A DNA stretch of 40,034 nucleotides, taken from the NCBI GenBank assembly GCA_028694215.1, contig JAQUTW010000020.1:1-40034 (forward strand). The letters run 5' to 3'. The notes below the pieces were generated by a model. It saw nothing but the letters and a program-made list of their open reading frames with translations. It did no database searches and was not told where the DNA came from. Made by a program: the position numbers and the translations under genes. This DNA comes from Paludibacteraceae bacterium. GTDB lineage: Bacteria > Bacteroidota > Bacteroidia > Bacteroidales > Paludibacteraceae. Of this stretch, positions 15,855 through 25,123 are shown in pieces. The stretch's first letter is position 1. The number at the start of each line of letters is the position of its first letter.

Positions 15855-16851
15855 CGTTGTTCTTCTTTAATTTCTTGATTGCTTTGTCGAAATCGCTTTC
15901 CAACAGTTCCATTTCGCGTTTGCGATAAACCTCAAATTCTTTCTCGGCTTTTTCAATGGCTTGTTTATGAGAAATAGAGCCTTTTCCTTCCAAAAGTTTT
16001 CTTTTGTGGGCTATAATTTGGTTGTCAAGAGAATCAATCCAATCTTTCATTGTCATAGGATTCATCTCCAAGGCTTGAAATTCGGCAAAATCCAAGAATC
16101 CGGAAACCAAAAGATTTAAACGTTGCAGCTCTATTGCCGAAAGATAGTTCTTGGCTATTTTCACATCGTCCTTTGTAACATAATTCCCTTTGAAATTTGT
16201 CATGCCCACAAAAGGCTTTTCGCTATCGACTCGTTTATAAATCACTTCAGCGGCAGTGTTTTCGTGTACGGCAAAATGCAGTTTGTTTTGAACGGTTGCA
16301 AAAAAAACTTTAGTCATATCGTTTCGCGGGTCATAATCAACCGCTGTGGCATAGATATCCGTAACTTGTTGATAGAAATTGCGTTCAGACGATCGAATGT
16401 CACGGATACGTTGCAGTAATTCTCTAAAATAACGGTTGCCACCTTGCTTTAGCCGTTCGTCATCCATAGAAAAGCCCTTTTGAATGTATTCGTGCAAACG
16501 CTGTGTCGCCCAACGACGAAAACGTGTTGCCACTTGCGATTGAATGCGATAACCGAGGGCGATAATCATATCCAGATTGTAATGGTCAATGTTGCGTTTG
16601 ACCTGACGGGAGCCTTCTTGGCGAACTAATAAGAATTTCTTATTAGTTCGATTTTCTTCCAATTCATTGTCTATATATATGTTACTTATGTGCATAGAGA
16701 TATTCTCTTGCGTTGTATCATATATTTCTGCCAACTGACTTTGCGTGAGCCACAAATCCTCCTCGGCAAAACGTACCGAAACTCGTGTTACTTCGTTATC
16801 GTCTTGATAAATAATCAGTTTATTATTATCACTATTTTGTTTGTTGTTCAT
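15847..16851 (-). CDS. RhuM family protein
   Basis: 334 residues, full length for the RhuM family. It matches the family in LWLTQSQLAEIYDTTQENIS (helix-turn-helix-like, about 31-50), RNIDHYNLDMIIALGYRI and FRRWATQRLHEYIQKGF. The C-terminal part (KFEVYRK... to the end) is helical and charged. The molecular function is unknown; RhuM was named from a Salmonella pathogenicity island, and relatives are often found inside type I restriction loci. It lies 2 bases after hsdM2 and overlaps BroN-fic. A perfect 29-base palindrome within the gene encodes the RTNKKFLLVR stretch. Confidence 0.88.
   Translation of the reverse strand: MNNKQNSDNNKLIIYQDDNEVTRVSVRFAEEDLWLTQSQLAEIYDTTQENISMHISNIYIDNELEENRTNKKFLLVRQEGSRQVKRNIDHYNLDMIIALGYRIQSQVATRFRRWATQRLHEYIQKGFSMDDERLKQGGNRYFRELLQRIRDIRSSERNFYQQVTDIYATAVDYDPRNDMTKVFFATVQNKLHFAVHENTAAEVIYKRVDSEKPFVGMTNFKGNYVTKDDVKIAKNYLSAIELQRLNLLVSGFLDFAEFQALEMNPMTMKDWIDSLDNQIIAHKRKLLEGKGSISHKQAIEKAEKEFEVYRKREMELLESDFDKAIKKLKKNNDE
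16622..16650. repeat. Perfect 29-base palindrome inside rhuM
   Basis: Arms of 14 bases, starting CGAACTAATAAG and ending CTTATTAGTTCG, around a single central T at 16636. It is in frame and codes for RTNKKFLLVR. It is not related to the CCTA(A)CGG palindromes nearby. Confidence 0.85.
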
Positions 16852-16853
16852 AG

Positions 16854-18314
16854 CTATTCTGTTACAAGTTTATTCAATGCCTCCCGCAATTCTTTCCGAT
16901 TGTTATCCCATTGGCTATAAATTTCTAAAAACGACAACTTTTGAACATCGTCTTTTACAGCCAATCGCGACACGTATTGCGAAATGTTGAGTGTGGCGTT
17001 ATTCTCCAAAATCTGTTGATTGGATACCACTTTTGCAAAGCCTTCTATATCCTGATAATCTTTGTATGCCTTGAAGATCTTTTCAATGTGTCGCTCTTCG
17101 AGCATACTGATTGCTTTATCTTTTCTGACTTCATCCACAGCATTGATAAACAGAATTTTCCCGTGTCTGTTTTCAGGCTTTTTCATTCGACAAATCAGCA
17201 GACAGGCTTCCATCGGGGAATTGTAAAACAGATTGGCACCCAATCCGATAATACAATCTACGCAATCACTTTCTATCATCTTGCGCCGCATCTCTTTTTC
17301 CGCATCGCGGAACAAAATGCCGTGAGGCCACAAGATAACGCAACGTCCGGTGTCGGGTTTCAGACTTTTCATAATGTGCTGTTGAAAAGCGTAATCGGCA
17401 CAACCCTGCGGAGGCGTTCCCCAGATATTGCGACCCCAAACATCGTTGGTAAATGCTGTTTGATCCCAACTCTTGATTGAGTAGGGAGGATTTGCAAGTA
17501 CAACATCGAACTGTTTCAGCTGGTCGTATTCCAAGAAAAGCGGATTGCTCAACGTATTGCCACGAACCACATCAAACTCTTCAAATCCGTGCAAAAGCAT
17601 ATTCATTCGGGCAATGCCGGAAGTAATCAAATTAATTTCCTGTCCGTACAAACGCAGAGTGCGGTATTCTTTACCGTGCTCTTTGAGCATCATCGCACAA
17701 TTCAACAACAGACCGCCACTGCCACAGGTGGGGTCGTAAATACTTTCTTTTTCCTGCGGATCGGCAATGAGTGTCATTAGTTTTACCACCGTGCGATTGG
17801 TGTAAAACTCGGCTGCCGTATGTCCGCTGTCATCAGCAAATTTCTTGATTAAAAACTCGTAAGCGTTTCCCAATTCGTCATTCGGAACATTTTTGATATT
17901 CAGGTTTTTACTCGAGAAATGTTCTATCAAATGACAAAGCATTTCATCGGAAAGACGCTCTTTGTTAGTCCAATCGGCATCACCAAAAATGCCTTGCAAC
18001 TGTTGTGAATTGACTTTTTGTATTTCGTTGAGTGCTTTATTGATGGCTTGCCCCACGTTTGTGGTGGTGCTTCTGATTTTGCTCCAATGAGCATCAGCCG
18101 GAATTTTAAACCGATGGTTTTCGTCAAAAGCGGCATATTCCAAATCGCCGTCGCTCTCTTTCAACGCTTCGGCATATTCTTCATCGTAAACATCGCAAAT
18201 GCGTTTATAAAACAGCAATGGAAATATATACTGTTTGTAATCGCCAGCATCAATAAATCCGCGAAGATAGGTGGCAGCACCCCAGAGATATGTTTCTAAT
18301 TCTTTAAAGGTCAT
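16854..18314 (-). CDS. hsdM: Type I restriction enzyme, M subunit, second paralogue
   Basis: 486 residues from the ATG at 18314, chosen because it overlaps the hsdM1 stop in an ATGA junction; the frame extends 16 codons further upstream but that part is not family-like. N-terminal HsdM domain (LWGAATYLRGFIDAGDYKQ), then the N6-adenine methyltransferase domain with the AdoMet motif DPTCGSGG (194-201) and catalytic NPPY (275-278). Both motifs are intact. AEFYTNRTVV has N where most HsdM have P (EFYTPR). Clearly homologous to hsdM1 but divergent throughout, so not a recent duplicate. Confidence 0.92.
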   Translation of the reverse strand: MTFKELETYLWGAATYLRGFIDAGDYKQYIFPLLFYKRICDVYDEEYAEALKESDGDLEYAAFDENHRFKIPADAHWSKIRSTTTNVGQAINKALNEIQKVNSQQLQGIFGDADWTNKERLSDEMLCHLIEHFSSKNLNIKNVPNDELGNAYEFLIKKFADDSGHTAAEFYTNRTVVKLMTLIADPQEKESIYDPTCGSGGLLLNCAMMLKEHGKEYRTLRLYGQEINLITSGIARMNMLLHGFEEFDVVRGNTLSNPLFLEYDQLKQFDVVLANPPYSIKSWDQTAFTNDVWGRNIWGTPPQGCADYAFQQHIMKSLKPDTGRCVILWPHGILFRDAEKEMRRKMIESDCVDCIIGLGANLFYNSPMEACLLICRMKKPENRHGKILFINAVDEVRKDKAISMLEERHIEKIFKAYKDYQDIEGFAKVVSNQQILENNATLNISQYVSRLAVKDDVQKLSFLEIYSQWDNNRKELREALNKLVTE

Positions 18315-19786
18315 TTTGTAAACTCGTTTAGTAGTTGTTTGAACTTTTCTTCTGCCTGCCACGCTTCGTCTGCCGCTGTTTTAAGTTGATTCTTGGCATC
18401 CTTCAATGTCGGCAAATCATCCACAATCTCTTTTTCTACGTAAAGCGGAATATTCAGATTATAGTCGTTGGCTTTGATTGTTTCTAAATCAACGATTTTT
18501 ACGTAATTTTTAACCTCTTGATAATCAGAATACCATTTAAAGACAGTGTCTATATGTTCCGGTTCCAAAGTATTTTGAGCTCGTCCTTTTTTTACTTGGT
18601 CGGCGGCATCAATAAAAAGAAATTTTCCTTTTTTATTAGCTTCTTTTTTAGCTCTGAACACAAGAATACACGCTGACAGTCCGGCACCGTAAAAGATATT
18701 TTCGCCTAACCCGATAACGGCTTCTAACAAATCTTTTTCCAATAATACCGAACGAATTTTGGCTTCGGCTCCTTTCCTGAATAAGGCTCCGTGAGGTAAA
18801 ACAACGGCTACCCGTCCGGTGGTTTCATTCATCGATTTTATCATGTGTTGCACCCATGCCATATCGCCGTTCGATTTTGGCGGAACGCCGGCGATGTTTC
18901 TGCCGTACACATCATCAACCCAAATATCCGCGCCCCAATTACTTAATGAAAAGGGGGGATTGGCAATGACTATGTCAAAATGTTTCAGTCGGTCATATTC
19001 AAAAAACTTCGGCTCTCGAAGGGTGTCGCCGCGTTCTATGCAGAAATCTTCAATACCGTGCAAAAACATATTCATACGGGCTATGGTGGAAGTGGTCAGA
19101 TTCTTTTCCTGCCCGTAAAGTTTTAATGTCCGAAAATCTCCGCCTTTGTGCTTAACCTGTTCCACGCACTCCAACAACATACCGGCGGTACCGCAGGCCG
19201 GGTCATAAATGGTTTCGCCTTGTTGCGGATTCATAATCATTGCCATCAAACGAACCACCGATCGTGGCGTGTAAAATTCTCCGGCTTTTTTGTTGCTTTG
19301 GTCGGCAAACATCTTTATCAAGTACTCGTATGCCCGCCCCAAAATATCGGGTTCAACATTGGAATTTGATAAATTGAATTGTGAATAATGTTCCAACAGC
19401 CTTGACAGTAGTTCATCGGACAATTTTTCTTTGTTTGTCCAAGCGGCATCTCCAAAAATATTGGCTAAATATTGCGGATTGGCTTGCTCTATTTGCGAAA
19501 AAGCTCCTTTTATGGCACTTCCTACGTTGGTCGTAATGTTTCTGACATCTTTCCAATGACAACCGTTGGGAATGATAAAACGGTGCATTTCTGCTCCGGT
19601 GGCATATTCTTCGTCTCCGCTGCTTTCTTCTAATGCTTCTTGATATTCTTCATCGTAAACATCTGAAATGCGTTTGAAAAACAACAAAGGAAAGATATAT
19701 ACTTTGAAATCCGCTGCATCGACCGGACCTTTCAGTATCCAGGCAGCTTTGGATAAATATTGTTCTAATTGTGATAATGTCAGCAT
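18311..19786 (-). CDS. hsdM: Type I restriction enzyme, M subunit, first paralogue
   Basis: 491 residues. It opens the operon. N-terminal domain MLTLSQLEQYLSKAAWIL, the HsdM hinge GEFYTPRSVVRLM, AdoMet motif DPACGTAG (195-202) and catalytic NPPF (276-279). NPPF is the more typical type I form, NPPY in the partner is also functional in the family. The C-terminus ends in a helical stretch (LKDAKNQLKTAADEAWQAEEKF). Only 11 bases separate it from the lipoprotein gene upstream on the same strand; no TAnnTTTG box was found in that gap, so the operon promoter is not located. Confidence 0.93.
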   Translation of the reverse strand: MLTLSQLEQYLSKAAWILKGPVDAADFKVYIFPLLFFKRISDVYDEEYQEALEESSGDEEYATGAEMHRFIIPNGCHWKDVRNITTNVGSAIKGAFSQIEQANPQYLANIFGDAAWTNKEKLSDELLSRLLEHYSQFNLSNSNVEPDILGRAYEYLIKMFADQSNKKAGEFYTPRSVVRLMAMIMNPQQGETIYDPACGTAGMLLECVEQVKHKGGDFRTLKLYGQEKNLTTSTIARMNMFLHGIEDFCIERGDTLREPKFFEYDRLKHFDIVIANPPFSLSNWGADIWVDDVYGRNIAGVPPKSNGDMAWVQHMIKSMNETTGRVAVVLPHGALFRKGAEAKIRSVLLEKDLLEAVIGLGENIFYGAGLSACILVFRAKKEANKKGKFLFIDAADQVKKGRAQNTLEPEHIDTVFKWYSDYQEVKNYVKIVDLETIKANDYNLNIPLYVEKEIVDDLPTLKDAKNQLKTAADEAWQAEEKFKQLLNEFTK

Positions 19787-19797
19787 AAATAATTTTC

Positions 19798-20280
19798 CTA
19801 TCTCAATGAGTTTTGAAGAATCTCCATTGTACTTTTCATAAATCTATTTATGAAATAATTTTTTACCTCATTGAATGCGGCTCCACTTGGTCCGGCATTG
19901 TTGCCATGTGAATTGAATGACAACATTGTATCTTCATATTCCACATCAAGTTGCCACGACTCTCCATCCATCACTTCAAACTTTGACGTATAACTTTCTT
20001 TGTAATTATACATTTTATATTTGTCTATAATAATTTGAAGGTCGGAAGAAACGGTTTCATTTGCTTTATAGACATGATCTTCGGGCTCCTGCAAATTAAT
20101 GGATACGATAACGTTATTGCTGTCTCGTTTGGCTTCGTATAAAGATCCCCAACACATACTTCCCTGTACAGAATAAGTAAAACGAACCATTTTTTTGTCC
20201 GTTTTTTCCTGTGGTTTATTTTTGGATCCACACGAAAATAATGCAAGCAGTGTCATTAAAGAAATCATAATAAGTTTCAT
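19798..20280 (-). CDS. Putative lipoprotein, function unknown
   Basis: 160 residues. The signal peptide ends in a lipobox, LFSC (C17), so the mature protein should be lipid-anchored, followed by a charged linker (GSKNKPQEKTDKK). The rest is a small globular domain rich in beta-strand-like stretches with no family recognised. It lies 31 bases after crcB and 11 before hsdM1 on the same strand, so it is either the last gene of the chromosomal run or lies at the border where the restriction island inserted. Confidence 0.75.
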   Translation of the reverse strand: MKLIMISLMTLLALFSCGSKNKPQEKTDKKMVRFTYSVQGSMCWGSLYEAKRDSNNVIVSINLQEPEDHVYKANETVSSDLQIIIDKYKMYNYKESYTSKFEVMDGESWQLDVEYEDTMLSFNSHGNNAGPSGAAFNEVKNYFINRFMKSTMEILQNSLR

Positions 20281-20311
20281 GTGTTAGATGAATTAAAAAG
20301 ACTCGGTTTTC

Positions 20312-20692
20312 TCACTTAGCACGCATTAAATAGATTCCCAATAACGTCATGAGTAAACAAACGGTAACTGATAAAAACAAAAATAACGAGGCCATTCCCG
20401 TTTGTCCTGTCTTCCATAAATTGATAAAATCAAGCGAAAAAGTAGAAAAAGTTGTAAATCCACCACAAAAACCGACAACACAAAACAATTGCATTTGCCT
20501 GTTAGGATTTTGTATAAAAAAACCAATGGCCAAACCTATTAACAAACAACCTGTAATATTGACAAGAAAAGTGTGTAAAGGAAAATCATTATAACACAAC
20601 TGATATTTTGCACACATCAAGGATATCATGTAACGTCCCAAACTTCCAAGTCCGCCACCTAAAAATACCAGTAGTAGATTTTTTAACAACAT
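20312..20692 (-). CDS. crcB: Fluoride ion channel CrcB/FluC
   Basis: 126 residues with four membrane segments, the usual size for a single Fluc subunit, which forms a dual-topology dimer. LGGGLGSLGRYMIS at the N-terminus and GFCGGFTTFSTFS (phenylalanines and polar track lining the pore) are diagnostic. It exports fluoride from the cytoplasm. Only 37 bases lie between it and the PBP1A gene, too few for a fluoride riboswitch, so regulation by that element is not supported here. Confidence 0.94.
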   Translation of the reverse strand: MLLKNLLLVFLGGGLGSLGRYMISLMCAKYQLCYNDFPLHTFLVNITGCLLIGLAIGFFIQNPNRQMQLFCVVGFCGGFTTFSTFSLDFINLWKTGQTGMASLFLFLSVTVCLLMTLLGIYLMRAK

Positions 20693-20729
20693 GATTTTAT
20701 GTCAAATTAAATTGCACCGGACAATAGAT

Positions 20730-23072
20730 TCATTCAGAAACCTCTGTCGTCATAGGTTCTTCTTGGCAACCCGCATCGGCATTAAATGTACGTGGTATAT
20801 CGAAACGTTCCGTAGCATCATATCCTAATGTCGGATCTTTCAATACCTTATCCATATAATATGCCCAAATAGGCAATGCCATGCTTGCTCCTTGTCCATA
20901 CAGCATATTATTAAAATGGACTGTTCTATCTTCAAATCCAACCCATACTCCCGAAACCAACGATGGCGTAAAACCGATAAACCAGCCATCAGCATTTTTC
21001 TGAGTTGTCCCTGTTTTACCTCCCGCAGGCGCATTTACATGATAACGGTAACGTACACGAATACCTGTTCCTCCGTCCATTACCCCCGACAGCATATTCA
21101 ACATTTTATAGGAAGTTTCTTCGTCTATTACCTCTTCTGTTTTGGGTATAAAGTTGGCTATCAAATTACCATTGGCATCTTCTATATGTGTTACATACAG
21201 AGGATCTACACGAATACCTTTATTAGGAAAAGTAGTATAAGCATCTACCATCTCTGAAACAGTTACTTCACAAGGTCCTAAACACAACGAGACTACCGGA
21301 ATAATTTCTCCACGAATTCCAAATGAACGCATAAGTTTGGCTAATTGTTCAGGAGTAAAGAGACTCATTAAATATGCTGTTATCCAGTTATTTGATGTTG
21401 CCAATCCCCAACGTAATGTTACTTCCTCGCCTCTTTTGGCTTTCGAATCGTTACGCGGTGTAAAATCACGTCCAAGGGCATCTTTTAATGTAATCTCCTG
21501 ATTAATGGTTTTATCGCATGGCCAAAATCCCTCATTCATTGCCAATGTATATAAAAACGGTTTAATGGTAGAACCTACCTGACGCCGCCCTGTATTGACC
21601 ATGTCATATTGAAAATATGAGAAATTAGGACCGCCGACATAAGCTTTCACATGACCACTTATCGGATCCATCGACATAAAACCACATCGTGCAAAATATT
21701 TATGATAACGTATAGAATCCATAGGGGTCATCACGGTATCAAGCGTTCCGTCCCACGAGAAAACATTCATCTCTACAGGCGTATTAAACGATTCCAAAAT
21801 TTCTTCTTCCGATTTGCGCGCTTTTTTCAGCCCTCTGTATCTATCGGTCTGTTTCATAGCTGTCAGCATAATTTCATCAATATCTTTTTCTGAAACATAT
21901 GAAGCGAACGGAGCTTTTTGACGATTTTTCTGCTCTTTAAAAAATTGCTGTTGCAACTCTTTTATATGCTGTTCTACCGCTTCCTCTGCATAAGTCTGCA
22001 TTCGCGAATCTATTGTTGTATAAATTTTTAAACCATCAGTATAAAGATTATATACAGAACCATCCGACTTTGGATTTTTAGCAAAAAAACCATACAAAGG
22101 ATTCGTTTCCCATGCCAACGAATCCATCGAATATTTGCCATAAGGTTTTAATTGCCAATCGGCATATTGTGAACGTTTTGGTTTTTGTGCCATCAATAAT
22201 GTACGCAGATATTCACGAAAATAAGGCGCCAAGCCTAATTTATGATCTACCTTATGATAATTAAGTTTCAAAGGCACCATTTTCAATGAATCAAATTCCG
22301 TTTCGGTAATGAAATCAGCTTTTTCCATCTGCTTAAGCACAACATTTCGGCGCTCTTGCGTTTTCTCTTTACGGCGTACAGGATTATACAACGACGGATT
22401 TTTACACATTCCAACCAGCATCGCCGATTCTTCTATGGTCAATTTGTCAGGAGTTTTTCCAAAATAGACTTTTGAAGCGGTTTTGATTCCTACTGCATTA
22501 TTGAGAAAATCAAATTTATTGAGGTACATTGTAATAATCTCCTGCTTTGTATAGAGTTGTTCCAAACGAACCGCTATAGCCCATTCTATTGGTTTCTGAA
22601 AAGCTCTTTCAATAATATTGGAAGCCGTAGGAGAATACAATTGTTTGGAAAGTTGCTGAGTAATTGTGCTACCTCCGCCGGCACCTTTACGTTGCAACAA
22701 GCCACGTACAACCGCTACACGTGCCAAAGCCCACCCGTCAATTCCCGAATGTTTATAAAAGCGTTCATCCTCTGTTGCTATAAGGGCATTTATTAAATTC
22801 GGAGAAATGTCGTTAAAACCTACCTGTACGCGATTTTCCTTTTCAGCAAAAAACGTACCGATAACTTTCATATCTGAAGAATAAATTTCTGTAGCAAATT
22901 TATTCTTTGGATTTTGTAAATCCTCCAACGGAGGCATATACCCAATCCAGCCTTTTATAATCATCCAAAAAATCAAGACTATCAGTAATATAGCACCTAC
23001 AAAAATTCCCCAAAACCATTTTAAGAATTTATTTTTTTGTTGCTGTGTAATAGGAGATTTTTTAGTATCCAT
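20730..23072 (-). CDS. Penicillin-binding protein 1A, bifunctional
   Basis: 780 residues. One N-terminal membrane anchor (about 19-40), then a GT51 glycosyltransferase domain with the catalytic glutamate in ATEDERFYKHSG (E101) and GGSTITQQLSKQLY, then a transpeptidase with SxxK at S501-TIK504 (VGSTIKPF), SNN at 560-562 and KTGTT at 686-690. It polymerises and crosslinks peptidoglycan in the periplasm and is a beta-lactam target. All active-site motifs are present. It is in the minus-strand run between glgB and crcB, with 32 and 37 bases between genes. Confidence 0.95.
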   Translation of the reverse strand: MDTKKSPITQQQKNKFLKWFWGIFVGAILLIVLIFWMIIKGWIGYMPPLEDLQNPKNKFATEIYSSDMKVIGTFFAEKENRVQVGFNDISPNLINALIATEDERFYKHSGIDGWALARVAVVRGLLQRKGAGGGSTITQQLSKQLYSPTASNIIERAFQKPIEWAIAVRLEQLYTKQEIITMYLNKFDFLNNAVGIKTASKVYFGKTPDKLTIEESAMLVGMCKNPSLYNPVRRKEKTQERRNVVLKQMEKADFITETEFDSLKMVPLKLNYHKVDHKLGLAPYFREYLRTLLMAQKPKRSQYADWQLKPYGKYSMDSLAWETNPLYGFFAKNPKSDGSVYNLYTDGLKIYTTIDSRMQTYAEEAVEQHIKELQQQFFKEQKNRQKAPFASYVSEKDIDEIMLTAMKQTDRYRGLKKARKSEEEILESFNTPVEMNVFSWDGTLDTVMTPMDSIRYHKYFARCGFMSMDPISGHVKAYVGGPNFSYFQYDMVNTGRRQVGSTIKPFLYTLAMNEGFWPCDKTINQEITLKDALGRDFTPRNDSKAKRGEEVTLRWGLATSNNWITAYLMSLFTPEQLAKLMRSFGIRGEIIPVVSLCLGPCEVTVSEMVDAYTTFPNKGIRVDPLYVTHIEDANGNLIANFIPKTEEVIDEETSYKMLNMLSGVMDGGTGIRVRYRYHVNAPAGGKTGTTQKNADGWFIGFTPSLVSGVWVGFEDRTVHFNNMLYGQGASMALPIWAYYMDKVLKDPTLGYDATERFDIPRTFNADAGCQEEPMTTEVSE

Positions 23073-23104
23073 CTCAATTATTGTTTAAGATTGTAAGTAT
23101 AAAA

Positions 23105-25102
23105 TTAAGGTCTATATTTCAATATCATTGCAGAACGACTGGGAATATACAATTTCAGCCATTCCTTGTTTTTTAAATGACTTGGCTGTGTATGATGCAC
23201 TACTTTATCATCACTAAATCCAAAACCACCAAACTTTTTGTCGTCCGTATCAAGAATCACTTCATAACTGCCTTTTTTTACTAAGATTCCATAATCGACA
23301 AACGATTTCTGCCCATTAAAATTAAACACAAACAAGAAATCTCTGCGTCTATAAACCACCAATTGATCCCCTTCATTATCCCAAATTTTTTCAATTGGCA
23401 GTTCATTAATTTTTTTTGTTGATTTCAAAAATTCAATCATTGCCTTATCAAAAACAGCCAAATCGTGATAAAGCAAATTATCGTTATCTTCCAAACTCCA
23501 TTGACGACGTGCATAATAATATGACCAGCCATTACCTTCACGTGGAAAATCAATCCATTCGGGATGTCCAAATTCATTTCCCATGAAATTTAAATAACCG
23601 CCATTAATGGTAGTTGACGTAATTAAGCGAATCATTTTATGCAGTGCCACTCCTCTATTGACACGCAAAGTTTCATCCCCTTTTTGCATATGCCAATACA
23701 TATCAGAGTCTATCAATCTGAATATTATCGTTTTATCGCCAACCAACGCTTGATCATGACTTTCGGCGTAACTGATAGTTTTTTCACGCCAACGCCGATT
23801 AATCATTTCCCAATAAATATGCCCGGCTTTCCAATCTTCATCTTTTACCTCTTTGATATATTTTATCCAAAAATCCGGTAATCCCATGGCTAATCTATAA
23901 TCAAACCCCATTCCACCTTCGTCGAACGAAACAGCCAATTCCGGTAATCCACTCATTTCTTCTGCAATGGTAATGGCATGCGGATTCACTTCATGAATCA
24001 GTTTATTGGCCAACGTCAAATAACACAACGCATCACCATCTTGGTTCATATTGTAATAATCGGAATAATTGGTAAAATTTTGTCCCAATCCGTGATTACG
24101 ATAAAGCATTGATGTTACACCATCAAAACGAAATCCGTCAAATTTATATTCTTCCAACCAAAATTTACAATTGGAGAGTAAAAAATGTAGAACTTCATTT
24201 TTATTATAATTGAAACAAAGAGAATCCCAAGCGGGATGCTCGCGTCTATCTCCTCCATGAAAATATTGATAAGGGGTACCATCAAAACGTCCTAATCCCT
24301 CGATCTCATTTTTTACTGCATGTGAATGAACGAGATCCATGATAACAGATAAACCATTTTGATGTGCTTCATCTATCAGTCGTTTCAAATCTTCGGGTGT
24401 CCCAAAACGAGAAGAAGCAGCAAAAAAACTGGAAACATGATAACCAAAAGAACCATAATAAGGATGTTCCTGAATAGCCATTATTTGCAGACAATTATAA
24501 CCAGCACGTATCACGCGTGGCAAAACATTTCTGCGAAACTCATCATACGTTCCAACTTTTTCGGCTTCAGTTGCCATTCCTATGTGACATTCGTATATCA
24601 ACAACGGCGCAGTGGACGGTTTGAAATGTTTTATCTGAAACTTGTATTCTTCGTCAGGATGCCACACTTGCGCTGAAAAAATCTTTGTATTTTCATCTTG
24701 AACTACTCTGCGAGTCCATGCCGGTATCCGTTCGCCACTGCCTCCATTCCACTCTATAAGTAATTTATAAAAATCGCCATGCTGCATGGATTTTTCGCCA
24801 AAACGTCCTTCCCAAACGCCATTACCCAAAGACTGTAAACGATAAGATTCATTTTTAGCCCACCCGTTAAAATCACCCATCAAGTAAATGGCTGTCGCAT
24901 TAGGAGCCCATTCTCGAAAAATCCAATTACGTTTTACCTTATGCAATCCAAAAAAGAGATATCCGGTAGCAAAATCGGATAAGTTGGCATGATCGCCCAC
25001 CAATTCTTTTTCTTTTCGGAGCGCATAATCATGTCGCCCCTGAAGCGCATCAGCATATGGCTCCAAAAACTGATCATTCTGAACAATTTTAAGTGATTTC
25101 AT
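23105..25102 (-). CDS. glgB: 1,4-alpha-glucan branching enzyme GlgB, eukaryote-like
   Basis: 665 residues. Forms alpha-1,6 branches in glycogen. An N-terminal carbohydrate-binding domain (FREWAPNATAIYLMGDFNGW) precedes a GH13 barrel with DLVHSH (256-261), nucleophile D327 in GFRFDGVTS, acid/base E381 in TIAEEMSG, and H449-D450 in SYAESHDQ. The catalytic stretch from FDGTPYQYFH to NHGLG is closer to the eukaryotic GBE1 type than to the E. coli type, as known for Bacteroidota. It is part of a long minus-strand run; no other glycogen gene is in the window. Confidence 0.94.
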   Translation of the reverse strand: MKSLKIVQNDQFLEPYADALQGRHDYALRKEKELVGDHANLSDFATGYLFFGLHKVKRNWIFREWAPNATAIYLMGDFNGWAKNESYRLQSLGNGVWEGRFGEKSMQHGDFYKLLIEWNGGSGERIPAWTRRVVQDENTKIFSAQVWHPDEEYKFQIKHFKPSTAPLLIYECHIGMATEAEKVGTYDEFRRNVLPRVIRAGYNCLQIMAIQEHPYYGSFGYHVSSFFAASSRFGTPEDLKRLIDEAHQNGLSVIMDLVHSHAVKNEIEGLGRFDGTPYQYFHGGDRREHPAWDSLCFNYNKNEVLHFLLSNCKFWLEEYKFDGFRFDGVTSMLYRNHGLGQNFTNYSDYYNMNQDGDALCYLTLANKLIHEVNPHAITIAEEMSGLPELAVSFDEGGMGFDYRLAMGLPDFWIKYIKEVKDEDWKAGHIYWEMINRRWREKTISYAESHDQALVGDKTIIFRLIDSDMYWHMQKGDETLRVNRGVALHKMIRLITSTTINGGYLNFMGNEFGHPEWIDFPREGNGWSYYYARRQWSLEDNDNLLYHDLAVFDKAMIEFLKSTKKINELPIEKIWDNEGDQLVVYRRRDFLFVFNFNGQKSFVDYGILVKKGSYEVILDTDDKKFGGFGFSDDKVVHHTQPSHLKNKEWLKLYIPSRSAMILKYRP

Positions 25103-25123
25103 AAAAATCTCGTTTATATGGGT

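Noticed and set aside
20693-20729. Fluoride riboswitch before crcB
   Set aside because: Only 37 bases lie between the genes and no pseudoknot-like structure is seen.
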